Positions 52,911 through 62,289 of a stretch of 64,000 nucleotides of DNA are shown one piece after another. The position numbers and the translations under genes are program-made. The notes beneath the pieces were generated by a model. It worked only from the letters and a program-made list of their open reading frames with translations. It had not been told where the DNA came from and did no database searches. Within the stretch, counting starts at the first letter, position 1, and each line of letters opens with the position of its first letter. The stretch lies in contig NZ_CP090641.1 in assembly GCF_029633825.1 (NCBI RefSeq), positions 372,001-436,000 of the forward strand. Reading direction: 5' to 3'. Source of the DNA: Burkholderia contaminans. Its GTDB lineage: Bacteria; Pseudomonadota; Gammaproteobacteria; Burkholderiales; Burkholderiaceae.

Positions 52911-52926
52911 TGGAAAACGTTTTCCA
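52911..52926 (+). promoter_or_regulatory. Perfect LacI-family operator over the transcription start
   Basis: TGGAAAACGTTTTCCA is a perfect 16-bp palindrome with the central CG typical of LacI/GalR repressor sites. It begins right after the -10 box, so a bound repressor would block initiation. No LacI-family gene is present in the window. Confidence 0.75.
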
Positions 52927-53104
52927 TCACCTCCGCGCGACGCCGGCCACGGCCCGTGCAGGGAGAACGCTTGCCCGCTCGACAGGTGATTCAGGCCGTC
53001 CGTCTTCAGGGATCAGGGTTGCAGACGGCGGCCGGGTACGGGCATCGAGCGCGGCAACGGCTACACCCGCCCGTCCTTCATCACTATTCAAAATTGGAGA
53101 CACA

Positions 53105-55279
53105 ATGCATCCGCGCAGCAGATTCGCGCTCGGCGCCGCGCTCAGCGCCCTTTCCGTCCTGTTCGTCAGCGCCTGCGGCGGCAACGACGTGACCGACACG
53201 CCGCCGTCTTCGTCATCTTCGCCGCCCCCGTCCTCGGCATCGACGCTCGCATCGAACTCGCTGCAGGCGCTCGTCTATGGCGCGCCCGACACCAGCGTGC
53301 CGGCCGGCACGAACATTCCGGTCACGATGATGGGCCAGATGCGCGCGTTGTTCGACCTGATCCGGAAATCGCCCGACTTCACGCAGGTCGTGATGGATCT
53401 CGGCGACGGCACGCCGGTCCACGTGCTCGACACGAACACCGGCGACAAATTCCTGCCGGGCAAGCTCGCGCTCGGCCTGTCGTACATCCTGATCGACATG
53501 AAGTCGAAGAACGATCCGCAATACGCCAGCTACCTCGCGACGTACCAGACGATCACGACCGCGATGATGGCGCAGTCGGGCAGCAACTACACGTATGCGA
53601 ATACGTCCTGGGGCGAGTACTACTACCTCGTCACGCTGAACAACCTGAAGGCGCACGGGATGCTCAACGAAGTCTTCAGCGACACGATGCTCGCGACGCT
53701 GCAGCGGCGGCTCACCTTCTGCGACATGTTCGGCCCCGATGCGAGTGGCAAGACCGATACGTGCCCCGCCACCGGCACGCCGATCGACATCGCGTCGCTC
53801 AACACCGCGCAGAACTACTATGCGGTGTCCTACGGAATTGCCGGGCTGCGCCAGAAGCTCGGCTGGAGCAGCCCGTCGTTTGCATCGAAGACCGATCCGT
53901 CGGTCGCGACGATGGGCGCGCGCGACGCGCTGCTGTACACGCTCACGAACCATATCCGCAACGACTCGTCGGGCGGGTTCTCTGACGAAGCGTCGAACAC
54001 GCATACGACCTACTACGACCAGGCGCGCTTCGACCGCTACAGCACGCTGCTGATCGGTGAAGTGACCGAGCGCACGTTCGAGATGGGCAACGAGGCGAAC
54101 CTCACGCCGGAGCTGAAGGGCTATCTGCGCAAGTCGGTCGACCTGATCCTGCCGCAGCTGAACGCGAACGGCCAGGGATTCAACTACGGCCGCTCGATCG
54201 GCCCGTACGGCGATTCGGCGTTCATGGAAGTGCTGACGGCCGCGGCCAATGCCGGCGTGCTGACCGACCAGGAGAAGCAGGTTGCATACAGGTTCATCTA
54301 CCAGGCCGCGCAGCGTTTCGACACGTACTGGTACGACCCGTCGCTGCCGACGCCGTCGGTGAACATGTGGGTCAAGGGCCGCGGCACGGACGCGTATCGC
54401 GGCAAGCCGCGCGTGATGGGCGAGAACTTCAGCCTGCTGCATCAGTACCTGTACGTGAACGCGTGGTGGAACAAGCTCGGCTTCGGCGGCAAGGCGCCGA
54501 TGGCCGATACGGACTACAACGCGTGGCTCGACGCGCTGCCGCACTACACGCTCACCTGGTACAACCAGCCGGGCGACACCGCGCATCCGTACAGCGCCGC
54601 GCTCGTCACCGTGCGCGACGGCCGGCGCGTGATCAACCTGAACCTCAGCCAGGCGCCCGACTACAACTCGTACACGCCGTACTACCCGGTGCCGTTCTCC
54701 GACAAGCTGATCTACGGCACGACCGATCTCGGCTACGCGCTGCTGGTGCCGCAGGTGTCGTACAACGGGAAGACCTACATTCCCGTCACGTACTACAAGA
54801 ACCTGAACGTCCAGCAAAGCAACGGGCAGGTGGTCGTGTCGTTCGATACCGCGAAGTTCCGGCTCGCCTCGAAGAATGCGGCGTACACGACGGATCTCGA
54901 CCTGCAGGTGCATACGGTGCTGACGTTCGCGCACGGCTCGGTCGCCCGCAGCGATACGCTGAGCACGGGCTCGCTCACCGGCAACCTGTCGGTCGAGACC
55001 GACTTCACGTCGTTCGCGGATTTCGCGTCGACGCAGGCGAACGGCGACGGCGTGTCGGTAACCTACGCGAACAGCGCCGCGACCGGCTATGCGGCGTCCG
55101 GGTTCGACACCTGCGTGCTGTCGGCCTTCGACACGGCGAACGGCACGACGAATCCGCTGTCGACGACGCCGATCGGCCAGTTGCATTCGAACTTCGCCTG
55201 TACGACGAAGCCGTTTGCACTCGGCGCGGGCGCGACCCGCACGTTCGGTTGGACGCTGAAGTACGCCGATCCGGCCTGA
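53105..55279 (+). CDS. Large secreted lipoprotein, possibly carbohydrate-active
   Basis: A 724-residue protein with lipobox VSAC, a Ser/Pro linker and a long domain rich in Tyr, Trp and Asn. Alternating helices between residues about 60 and 420 (GEYYYLVTLNNLKAHGML, NYYAVSYGIAGLRQKLGW) suggest an alpha/alpha toroid, followed by beta-sandwich segments; this is the layout of several polysaccharide lyase families. I cannot name the family. Control by a LacI-type operator also points to sugar metabolism. GGAG six bases before ATG 53105 sets the start. A function in degrading a uronic-acid polymer is an inference only. Confidence 0.75.
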   Translation: MHPRSRFALGAALSALSVLFVSACGGNDVTDTPPSSSSSPPPSSASTLASNSLQALVYGAPDTSVPAGTNIPVTMMGQMRALFDLIRKSPDFTQVVMDLGDGTPVHVLDTNTGDKFLPGKLALGLSYILIDMKSKNDPQYASYLATYQTITTAMMAQSGSNYTYANTSWGEYYYLVTLNNLKAHGMLNEVFSDTMLATLQRRLTFCDMFGPDASGKTDTCPATGTPIDIASLNTAQNYYAVSYGIAGLRQKLGWSSPSFASKTDPSVATMGARDALLYTLTNHIRNDSSGGFSDEASNTHTTYYDQARFDRYSTLLIGEVTERTFEMGNEANLTPELKGYLRKSVDLILPQLNANGQGFNYGRSIGPYGDSAFMEVLTAAANAGVLTDQEKQVAYRFIYQAAQRFDTYWYDPSLPTPSVNMWVKGRGTDAYRGKPRVMGENFSLLHQYLYVNAWWNKLGFGGKAPMADTDYNAWLDALPHYTLTWYNQPGDTAHPYSAALVTVRDGRRVINLNLSQAPDYNSYTPYYPVPFSDKLIYGTTDLGYALLVPQVSYNGKTYIPVTYYKNLNVQQSNGQVVVSFDTAKFRLASKNAAYTTDLDLQVHTVLTFAHGSVARSDTLSTGSLTGNLSVETDFTSFADFASTQANGDGVSVTYANSAATGYAASGFDTCVLSAFDTANGTTNPLSTTPIGQLHSNFACTTKPFALGAGATRTFGWTLKYADPA

Positions 55280-55384
55280 GCGATGTCGCCCACGCCCGGT
55301 GAACGCGCCCGAAGCCCGCTGTTGTCGAAACCGGCTTTGGGCGCGTCACGGACAGCGGGCATCGCGCTCGTCAGCGATGCCCGC

Positions 55385-56125
55385 TTACAGCCACCCCGAA
55401 GCCGCCATGTACGCGCCGAGCGCGATGAGCCCGACGAAGAAGCAGCGCTTGAACGCCTGCTCGCTCATCACGCGGCGCGCATATTGCCCGCCAGCCATGC
55501 CCGCCAGCGCCGGCACGAGTGCGAGCGCCGACACGCCGAGATCGACCGTTTGCAACGCACCCGTCACGCGCAGTTGCAGGCCGAGCACGATCGTCGATGC
55601 GGTGAACGACAGCCCGAGCGCCTGGATCAGGTCGTCCTTCGACAGCCGCAGCGCCTGCAGATACGGCACGGCCGGCACGACGAACACACCGGTCGCGGCC
55701 GTCACGACGCCCGTCAGGTAGCCGACCACGGCCGACAGCCACTTTTCATGGCGGCCCGGCGCCGGCAGCCGCGCGGCGGCCAGCCCCCACAGCCCGTAGA
55801 GAATCAGCACCACGCCCAGCGCCGCATGCGTCCAGGTGCTGCCTGCCGCGAGCGCAGGCAGCCCGCCCGTCAGCGTGCCGATCGTCAGGCCGGCGAGCAG
55901 CGGCCACAGCCGGCGCAGCAGCGGCCCGAACGACGGGCCGAGCCACAACTGCCACACATTGGTGATGAACGACGGCACGAGCAGCAGGCTCGCGGCAGCC
56001 GACGGCGGCATCGCGAGCGTCAGCAGCCCCATCGCGATCGTCGGCAGCCCGAGCCCGATCATGCCCTTGACCGCGCCGGCCAGCAGGAAAACCACCGCGA
56101 TGATCGTCAGCGTATGAACTTGCAT
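55385..56125 (-). CDS. TauE/SafE-family anion exporter
   Basis: A 246-residue inner-membrane protein with seven to eight helices and the repeated motif of the TauE/SafE family (VKGMIGLGLPTIAMGLL near the start; VTAATGVFVVPAVPYLQAL in the second half). Members export sulfite, sulfoacetate or related organic anions. The next upstream ATG at 56134 would add three residues. No sulfonate genes are nearby, so the substrate is open. Confidence 0.88.
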   Translation of the reverse strand: MQVHTLTIIAVVFLLAGAVKGMIGLGLPTIAMGLLTLAMPPSAAASLLLVPSFITNVWQLWLGPSFGPLLRRLWPLLAGLTIGTLTGGLPALAAGSTWTHAALGVVLILYGLWGLAAARLPAPGRHEKWLSAVVGYLTGVVTAATGVFVVPAVPYLQALRLSKDDLIQALGLSFTASTIVLGLQLRVTGALQTVDLGVSALALVPALAGMAGGQYARRVMSEQAFKRCFFVGLIALGAYMAASGWL

Positions 56126-56402
56126 GAAAGGCATTCCGTCCGGTCGAGTACGGCGCCGATGGTGAACCCCGAGCGCGCCGCTCGCCATCTGGTTTTGCCT
56201 GAGGCTGGCTCGGGTTTGCCGGATGGAGCGGCGGCGCGATCGCGCCGATGGGCTGGCGCGCCGCGGCGCCGACGAAAAACCAGCCGCCTCGCTCAACGCA
56301 GGCGGGGCCGGACCATGCATCCGGGTTGCAGAACCCCGCTTCGACTCCCGAATCCGAGCTGAATACCGGGCCGGCCCCTGAACGAGCACCAATCCGGCCC
56401 GA

Positions 56403-57419
56403 TCAGCCCCCGTGAGATGCCCCCCGGCCCTGCTCGCTGTCGAGGTGCGCCATCTGTGCGGCCGGATAACGCTCACCGGCAGCCGCCCCGGCGGGAACCG
56501 CCGCTTCGATGCGAGCGATGTCATTGACCGTTAGTTGCATTTCAGTCGCTTGCAGTGCGTCCTGAAGCTGAAGGCGCTTGCGCGCGCCGATCAGCGGCAC
56601 GATATCGCCGCCGCGCGACAGCACCCACGCGATCGCGACTTGCGCCGGATTGCTGCCCTTCTCGTCGGCGATCACGCGCAGCGCATCGACGAGCGCAAGG
56701 TTGTGCGCGAGGTTCTCGCCCTGGAATCGCGGGCTCGCCGCACGGAAATCGCGTTCGCCTTCCCGCGCCGTGCTCCAGCGCCCGCCGAGCAGCCCGCGCG
56801 ACAGCACGCCGTAGGCCGTCACGCCGATCCCGAGTTCGCGGCACGCAGGCAGGATTCCGGCCTCGATGCCGCGCGACAGCAGCGAGTATTCGATCTGCAG
56901 GTCGGCGATCGGCGCGACGGCAGCGGCGCGGCGGATCGTGTCGACGCCGGCTTCCGACAGGCCGATATGGCGCACGTACCCGGCCTTCACGAGATCGGCG
57001 ATCGCACCGATCGTCTCCTCGATCGGCACCGCCGGATCGACGCGCGCCGGCCGGTAGATGTCGATGTAGTCGGTGCCGAGCCGTTTCAGCGAGTACGCGA
57101 CGAAGTTGCGGATCGCCGCCGGCCGCGCGTCGTAGCCGGCAAACCCGCCGGACGGATCGCGCAGCGCGCCGAATTTCACGCTGATCAGCACCTGGTCGCG
57201 GGCCCGGCCGCGCAACGCATCGCGGATCAGCATCTCGTTGTCGCCCATGCCGTAGAAATCGCCGGTGTCGAGCATCGTGATGCCGTGGTCGAGCGCCGCG
57301 TGCAGCGTCGCGATGCTTTCGTCGCGGTCGGCCGGGCCGTAGAAGTCCGACATCCCCATGCAGCCGAGCGCGAGTGCCGACACCCGCGGGCCGGTACGGC
57401 CCAGTTCACGCGTTTCCAT
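56403..57419 (-). CDS. Aldo/keto reductase
   Basis: A 338-residue NADPH-dependent oxidoreductase with a TIM barrel. The catalytic Asp51, Tyr56 (LDTGDFYGMGDNE) and Lys82 (SVKFG) are visible. The fourth residue, usually His in a YQHR-like segment, is Ala124 here (YRPARVDP), as in a branch of bacterial members. GxLSRGLLGG and SNPAQVAIAWVLSRG support the family and coenzyme site. The gene is divergent from a LysR gene that probably regulates it. Confidence 0.9.
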   Translation of the reverse strand: METRELGRTGPRVSALALGCMGMSDFYGPADRDESIATLHAALDHGITMLDTGDFYGMGDNEMLIRDALRGRARDQVLISVKFGALRDPSGGFAGYDARPAAIRNFVAYSLKRLGTDYIDIYRPARVDPAVPIEETIGAIADLVKAGYVRHIGLSEAGVDTIRRAAAVAPIADLQIEYSLLSRGIEAGILPACRELGIGVTAYGVLSRGLLGGRWSTAREGERDFRAASPRFQGENLAHNLALVDALRVIADEKGSNPAQVAIAWVLSRGGDIVPLIGARKRLQLQDALQATEMQLTVNDIARIEAAVPAGAAAGERYPAAQMAHLDSEQGRGASHGG

Positions 57420-57559
57420 GTCCGTTTCCTCGATTGATGAATGAACAGGCCGGATTCTGGGCGCATTGCGGCGCGCGATAAACGCGAAACACTCAACCAA
57501 ACCGTTCGACGCTGATTAACAATGGAGCCTGCTCCCCTCTACCCACGCACCCGCCCCGC

Positions 57560-58471
57560 ATGGATCACCTGCAAGCAATGCGCATCTTCGCGCGCGTCGC
57601 CCATCTCGGCAGCTTCACGAAAGCCGCCGAACAGCTGCAACTGCCGCGCCCGACGGTCAGCAACGCCGTCCAGTATCTGGAAAAACACCTGAAGGTCCGC
57701 CTGCTGCAGCGCACGACGCGGCGCGTCGCGCTGACGGCCGAAGGCGCGACCTATTACGAGCGCTGCACGCGGTTGCTGGCCGATCTGGACGACGCGGAAA
57801 CGCTGTTCGAAGACGCCGGCACGACGCCGCGCGGCGCGATCCGCGTCGACCTGCCCGAACGCTTTGCGCTGAACCAGGTGATTCCGGCGCTACCGGGTTT
57901 CCACGCGCGCTACCCCGACCTGCGCGTCGTGATCGGCACGACCGACCGCTTCGTCGACCTCGTCGCCGACGGCATCGACTGCGCGGTGCGGGTTGGCGCG
58001 ATGTCCGATACGTCGCTCGTCGCGCGGCGCATCGGCGAGCTGGCGCAGATCAATTGCGCGGCGCCCGCGTATCTCGAGCGGCACGGCACGCCGCGCTCGC
58101 CGGACGAGCTTCCGGACCACGTCGCGGTCGGCTATTTCTCGAGCCGCACGGGCCGCGAGCTGGACTGGGAATATGCGGATATGGATACGGGCGAGCTGCA
58201 TGCGGTCAAGATGCGCAGCGTCGTGTCGGTCAACAGCTCGCAGGCGTATCTCGCGTGCTGTCTTGCGGGCCTCGGGCTGATCCAGGCGCCGCGCGAAGGG
58301 CTCGGGCCGCTGCTCGCCGACGGCTCGCTGGTCGAAGTGCTGCCGGAATGGAATGCCGAGCCGCTGCCCGTGTCGGTGGTGTTTCCGACCGGCCGGCATC
58401 TCGCACCGCGCGTGCGGATCTTCGTCGACTGGCTTGCGGAAACGCTCGGGGGCGTACCCCGGGCGGATTGA
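57560..58471 (+). CDS. LysR-family regulator, divergent from the aldo/keto reductase
   Basis: A 303-residue LysR protein, with helix-turn-helix SFTKAAEQLQLPRPTVSNAV and the following LLQRTTRRVALTAEGATYYE. The effector domain contains DGIDCAVRVGAM. The 140 bases between it and the reductase gene hold both promoters. By the classical LysR arrangement it regulates the reductase. Confidence 0.9.
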   Translation: MDHLQAMRIFARVAHLGSFTKAAEQLQLPRPTVSNAVQYLEKHLKVRLLQRTTRRVALTAEGATYYERCTRLLADLDDAETLFEDAGTTPRGAIRVDLPERFALNQVIPALPGFHARYPDLRVVIGTTDRFVDLVADGIDCAVRVGAMSDTSLVARRIGELAQINCAAPAYLERHGTPRSPDELPDHVAVGYFSSRTGRELDWEYADMDTGELHAVKMRSVVSVNSSQAYLACCLAGLGLIQAPREGLGPLLADGSLVEVLPEWNAEPLPVSVVFPTGRHLAPRVRIFVDWLAETLGGVPRAD

Positions 58472-58476
58472 CGGCA

Positions 58477-58502
58477 GGCGCCGGGGCACTCGCCCCGGCG
58501 CC
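58477..58502. terminator. GC stem-loop between convergent genes
   Basis: A perfect 11-bp stem (58477-58487 with 58492-58502) and a 4-nt loop between the stops of the LysR gene and the porin gene. There is no T-run on either side, so its efficiency as an intrinsic terminator is doubtful. Confidence 0.45.
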
Positions 58503-58516
58503 GCCCGCCTGGAACG

Positions 58517-59671
58517 TCAGAACTTGTGACGGATCGCGGCGCGCACCGCGAACTGGTTCGACGACGCCGACGGGCCGTCCGTGCCGACCACGTAGCCGCC
58601 GTCGGCCGCCGTGCCGGTCTTGTCGCCGCCCACCTTCTGCCATGCGCCCTGCAGGTAGACGTCGGTGCGCTTCGACAGGCTGTAGTCGGCCATCAGCCCG
58701 ACCGTGTGGTATTTCGGCTTGAACGTTCCGGCCGCGGCATCGTACTTGCCGTCCGTGTACACGTACTGCGCGCCGAGATAGAAATCGGGCGTGAGCTGGT
58801 ACTTGCCGTTGATCTCGAAGTTCTGGAACTTCGTCGCGGTCAACCCGAGGCCGGCGAACGTCGACGCCGGCAGGTAGACGGTCGACACCGGGTTCTTCAC
58901 GTCCGTCTTCGTGTAGACGAAGCCGAGCGTGGCCGGGCCGAACGTGTAGTTGACGCCGCCGCCGAAGATCCGCAGGCGGTCGGCGACGAAGTTCGCGTCA
59001 TCCGCCGAGATCGCGCCCGCGCTGCCGATACCCGGGTTGTTCGCCTGCAGGTACGCAGCCGCAACCTGCAGCCCGGCCAGCGAGTACTGCGCGCCGAGGC
59101 TGTACTGACGGTTGTTCGCGAAGCCGGTGCTGTTGCTGAAGCTGTACGTGCCGCCGAACGTCAGGCCGTTCCAGTCGGCGCTCGCATACTTGACCGTGTT
59201 GTTGACGCGGAACGAATTGTCCGTGTTGTCGTTGTCGAACGGGTGCGAGAACAGCGTGCCGCCCCAGTTGCCGTTGGCGGTGAGCGGCGCGAGATAGTCG
59301 ACGACGGAATCGTACTGACGGCCGAAGGTCAGCGTGCCGAAGCGCGGCGCGCTCAGCCCGACGAACGCCTGGCGGCCGAACATGCGGCCGCCCTGGCCGA
59401 GCCGGCCGTTGTTCACGTCAAAACCGTTTTCCAGCGTGAAGATCGCCTTCAGCCCGCCGCCGAGATCCTCGCTGCCCTTCAGGCCCCAGCGGCTGCCCTG
59501 CGCATAGCCGCTCGCAAGCTGGTAATTCGTTTTTCCGACCCCATTGACGTTCACGTTGTTCGTGTAATTGAAGCCTTCATCGATCACACCGTACAGCGTC
59601 ACGCTGTTCTGGGCGAAGACCGGCGCGGCGAAAGCGGCCAGCGCGGCGGTAAAAATGATGTGCTTCTTCAT
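58517..59671 (-). CDS. Trimeric general porin (Burkholderia OmpC type)
   Basis: A 384-residue outer-membrane protein. The signal peptide ends PVFAQ, and the mature start NSVTLYGVIDEGFNY is the mark of beta-proteobacterial porins. The loop-3 region with QAFVGLSAPRFGTLTFGRQYDS constricts the pore, and the last residue is Phe, as needed for BAM recognition. It forms a 16-strand trimer for passive diffusion of small solutes. Confidence 0.95.
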   Translation of the reverse strand: MKKHIIFTAALAAFAAPVFAQNSVTLYGVIDEGFNYTNNVNVNGVGKTNYQLASGYAQGSRWGLKGSEDLGGGLKAIFTLENGFDVNNGRLGQGGRMFGRQAFVGLSAPRFGTLTFGRQYDSVVDYLAPLTANGNWGGTLFSHPFDNDNTDNSFRVNNTVKYASADWNGLTFGGTYSFSNSTGFANNRQYSLGAQYSLAGLQVAAAYLQANNPGIGSAGAISADDANFVADRLRIFGGGVNYTFGPATLGFVYTKTDVKNPVSTVYLPASTFAGLGLTATKFQNFEINGKYQLTPDFYLGAQYVYTDGKYDAAAGTFKPKYHTVGLMADYSLSKRTDVYLQGAWQKVGGDKTGTAADGGYVVGTDGPSASSNQFAVRAAIRHKF

Positions 59672-60053
59672 GACGGTTCTCCGGAGCCGGGGGCCGGGCA
59701 GGGTCGAGTGCCCGGCGAATGTTTGGTCTGTTTTAGGTGTGGCCCGCAGGGCGGACGACGCGGTGTGCGGCCGCGTGAGGTCAAAATGGTGTCACGTCGC
59801 AAACCGTCCGTCCATCGGGGTAGATGAACCCTGCGCAAACCGTTGCGCTCGTCCAACTGCCCCGTTGCGTGGACTGCCTGACCCGGCTTATCGGCAGCAG
59901 CACGACAGCCGACCATTCGCGTAAACCCGAGGTGCACCGCATCGGTGGCACAATGCGCATCCGTTCGTCATTTCTTCACGAAGTCATGCTTCCCCCCGAT
60001 TCATGCGCGGCGCGTGCCGGCCGCGCCCGCGGCCCGCGCCGGGAGGCGGTCCG
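59672..60053. other. Intergenic region between porin and OpgC-like genes
   Basis: About 380 bases with no supported gene. It carries the divergent promoters. GGGAGG about ten bases before ATG 60054 is the ribosome site of the next gene. Confidence 0.4.
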
Positions 60054-61151
60054 ATGACCGCACCGGCCCGGGCCGGCCGCTACGCCGAGCTCGATTTCTT
60101 CCGCGGCCTCGTGCTGCTCGTCATCGTCGTCGACCACATCGGCGGCAGCATCCTGTCGCGCGTGACGCTGCACGCTTACGCGCTGTGCGACGCGGCCGAG
60201 GTCTTCGTGTTCCTCGGCGGCTTCGCCACCGCGATCGCGTACAACTCGCTCGCCGAACGGCACGACGAAGCCGCCGCGCGCCAGCGCTTCATCCGGCGCG
60301 CGTTCGAGATCTATCGTGCGTTCCTCGTGACGGCCGGCCTGATGCTGCTGATCACGGCCGCGCTGAACGCGTTCGCGATCGACGGCCCGAACATGCCGAC
60401 CAACGACCTCGACGGCCTGCTCCACAAGCCGCTCGCCGCGCTGCGCGACATCCTGCTGTTCCGCCGCCAGCCGTACCTCGCGTCGGTGCTGCCGATGTAC
60501 GCGTTCTTCGCGCTGCTCGTGCCGCTCGCACTGCCGCTCGCGCGCACGCAGCCGTGGCTGCTGCTCGCGTTCAGCGGATCGCTGTGGTACGCGGCGCCGC
60601 ACGTCGCGCGCTTCTTGCCGACCGTGGAAGGCGCGCCGTGGGACTTCAATCCGTTCGCATGGCAGTTCCTGTTCGTGCTCGGCGTGATCGCGCGCTGCCA
60701 GCCCGTCTACCAGACGCTCGCGCCGAAGCCGCAGGGCTGGCTGCTGACGGCCGCGGCGCTCGCGATCGTCGCGGCCGGCGCGTACTACCGGCTGCGCATC
60801 GAGCCGTTCCCGACCGATCCGTCAATCAAGCAGAACCTCGGCGCGCTGCGGCTCGCAAACTTCCTCGCGATCGCGTGGCTCGCGGCCAAGCTGGTTCACC
60901 TCGGCTGGATGAAGAAGGTCGCGCACGCGATGCCGTGGATCGGCACGATCGGCCGGCAGGGGCTGCTGTGCTTCGTCGCGGGCACCGCCATCTCGCTCGC
61001 GGTCGATTCGGTGCTCTACCAGGCGACCGAAGGCTATCTCGACGTGAAGCTCGGCCTGATTGCCGACGTCGTTGCAATGGGCCTGCTGTATCTCGTCGCC
61101 AAGCTCTACGGGCCGCTCGTCGCGCGGCTGCCGTTCCGTTCGCGGCGATGA
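60054..61151 (+). CDS. OpgC-family membrane protein
   Basis: A 365-residue inner-membrane protein with about ten helices. The start RYAELDFFRGLVLLVIVVDH and the following EVFVFLGGFATAIAYN match the OpgC family, related to membrane acyltransferases that succinylate osmoregulated periplasmic glucans. The Arg in FFRG and the His in VVDHIG are the conserved acyltransferase-like residues. The exact acceptor here is unknown. Confidence 0.82.
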   Translation: MTAPARAGRYAELDFFRGLVLLVIVVDHIGGSILSRVTLHAYALCDAAEVFVFLGGFATAIAYNSLAERHDEAAARQRFIRRAFEIYRAFLVTAGLMLLITAALNAFAIDGPNMPTNDLDGLLHKPLAALRDILLFRRQPYLASVLPMYAFFALLVPLALPLARTQPWLLLAFSGSLWYAAPHVARFLPTVEGAPWDFNPFAWQFLFVLGVIARCQPVYQTLAPKPQGWLLTAAALAIVAAGAYYRLRIEPFPTDPSIKQNLGALRLANFLAIAWLAAKLVHLGWMKKVAHAMPWIGTIGRQGLLCFVAGTAISLAVDSVLYQATEGYLDVKLGLIADVVAMGLLYLVAKLYGPLVARLPFRSRR

Positions 61152-61212
61152 CGCGCCGCGCCGTCATGCGCCGCTGCTACGATAGCCGGCGCCTCTCCTG
61201 AAACAATTCGAC

Positions 61213-62147
61213 ATGCGCCGACTCGCCCTTGCGTTCGCCCCCGCCCTGATCGCCGGCTCCATCGCCACCGCCCGCGCCACGCCGCCCGCGCCGGTGGCAG
61301 CGCCCGCGCCGCCGCCACCGGCCGTCCAGACCGCGACGACCCCGTCGGCCGCCCGGAGAGCGCGCTCAATCCGGGCAGCAGCGTCGTGCTGCGCACGTTC
61401 CGCTCGGCGTCGCTGAAGCGCGACTGGTCGTACACGGTTTACCTGCCGCCCGGCTACAACCCGGAAGGCGCGCGCTACCCCGTGATGTACCTGCTGCACG
61501 GCAACGCCGGCAACGCGAACGACTGGGTCACGCAGGGCCGGCTACAGGCCACCGCCGACACGCTGATCGAGCGCCGCGAGATCCCGCCGGTCGTGATCGT
61601 GATGCCGCAGGGCGGCACCGACTGGTACGTCGACCGCAAGGAGAAGATGCAGAGCGCGTTCCTCAACGACCTGCTGCCCGAGGTCGAGGCGCACTTCGCG
61701 GTGTCGAACCAGCGCGCGGGCCGCGCGATCGGCGGCGTGTCGATGGGCGGCTTTGGCGCGCTGCGTTTCTCGCTGCTCGAACCCGGCCTGTTCTGCGGCG
61801 CGATGCTGCTGAGCCCCGCGATCTACGCGAACGAGCCGCCGCTCAATTCCGCCGCGCGCTACGTCGGCGTGTTCGGCGACCGCCAGTTCGACCCGCGCGT
61901 GTGGCACGAGCTCAATTACCCGGCGCTGATGCGCGGCTATTTCGCGCGCAGCTGGCGGATCCCGATGTTCATCGCGGCCGGCGACGACGACCTGACCATC
62001 CAGGCCGAATCGAGCGTGCTGTATACGCAACTGCGCCGCGCGCAGAACCCGGCCGAGCTGCGCATCGTCGACGGCGGGCATACGTGGGACGTCTGGCGCG
62101 GGCTGCTCGGGCAAGGATTGAAGTACGCGCTCGAATGCGTGAAGTGA
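61213..62147 (+). pseudogene. Secreted esterase (EstA/FrsA-like, PF00756 type) with a -1 frameshift
   Basis: The first frame starts at ATG 61213 with a signal peptide (LALAFAPALIAGSIATARA) and a Pro/Ala linker. The catalytic domain is in another frame from about 61356 (PESALNPGSSVVLRTFRS) and ends at 62147. It shows the nucleophile elbow GGVSMGGFG, an acid in AGDDDLT and the His in DGGHTWDVW, as in esterase D-like enzymes. One missing base between 61340 and 61354, in or next to CCCC/CCC runs, explains the shift. A cytoplasmic product from an internal ATG at 61386 is also possible. Confidence 0.8.
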
Positions 62148-62289
62148 TGGCGGGCGGGCGCGGCCTCGCCCGTTTTCGTCAGGCTGGCCGGTGACCGGTA
62201 GTCTTTCGATCAGTCTCGTCTCCTGCGTCCGCCATCGCGGCGCACCGGTCGCGCCGGTCTCGCCTGATGGCGTGCTCACGATTGCGGGC

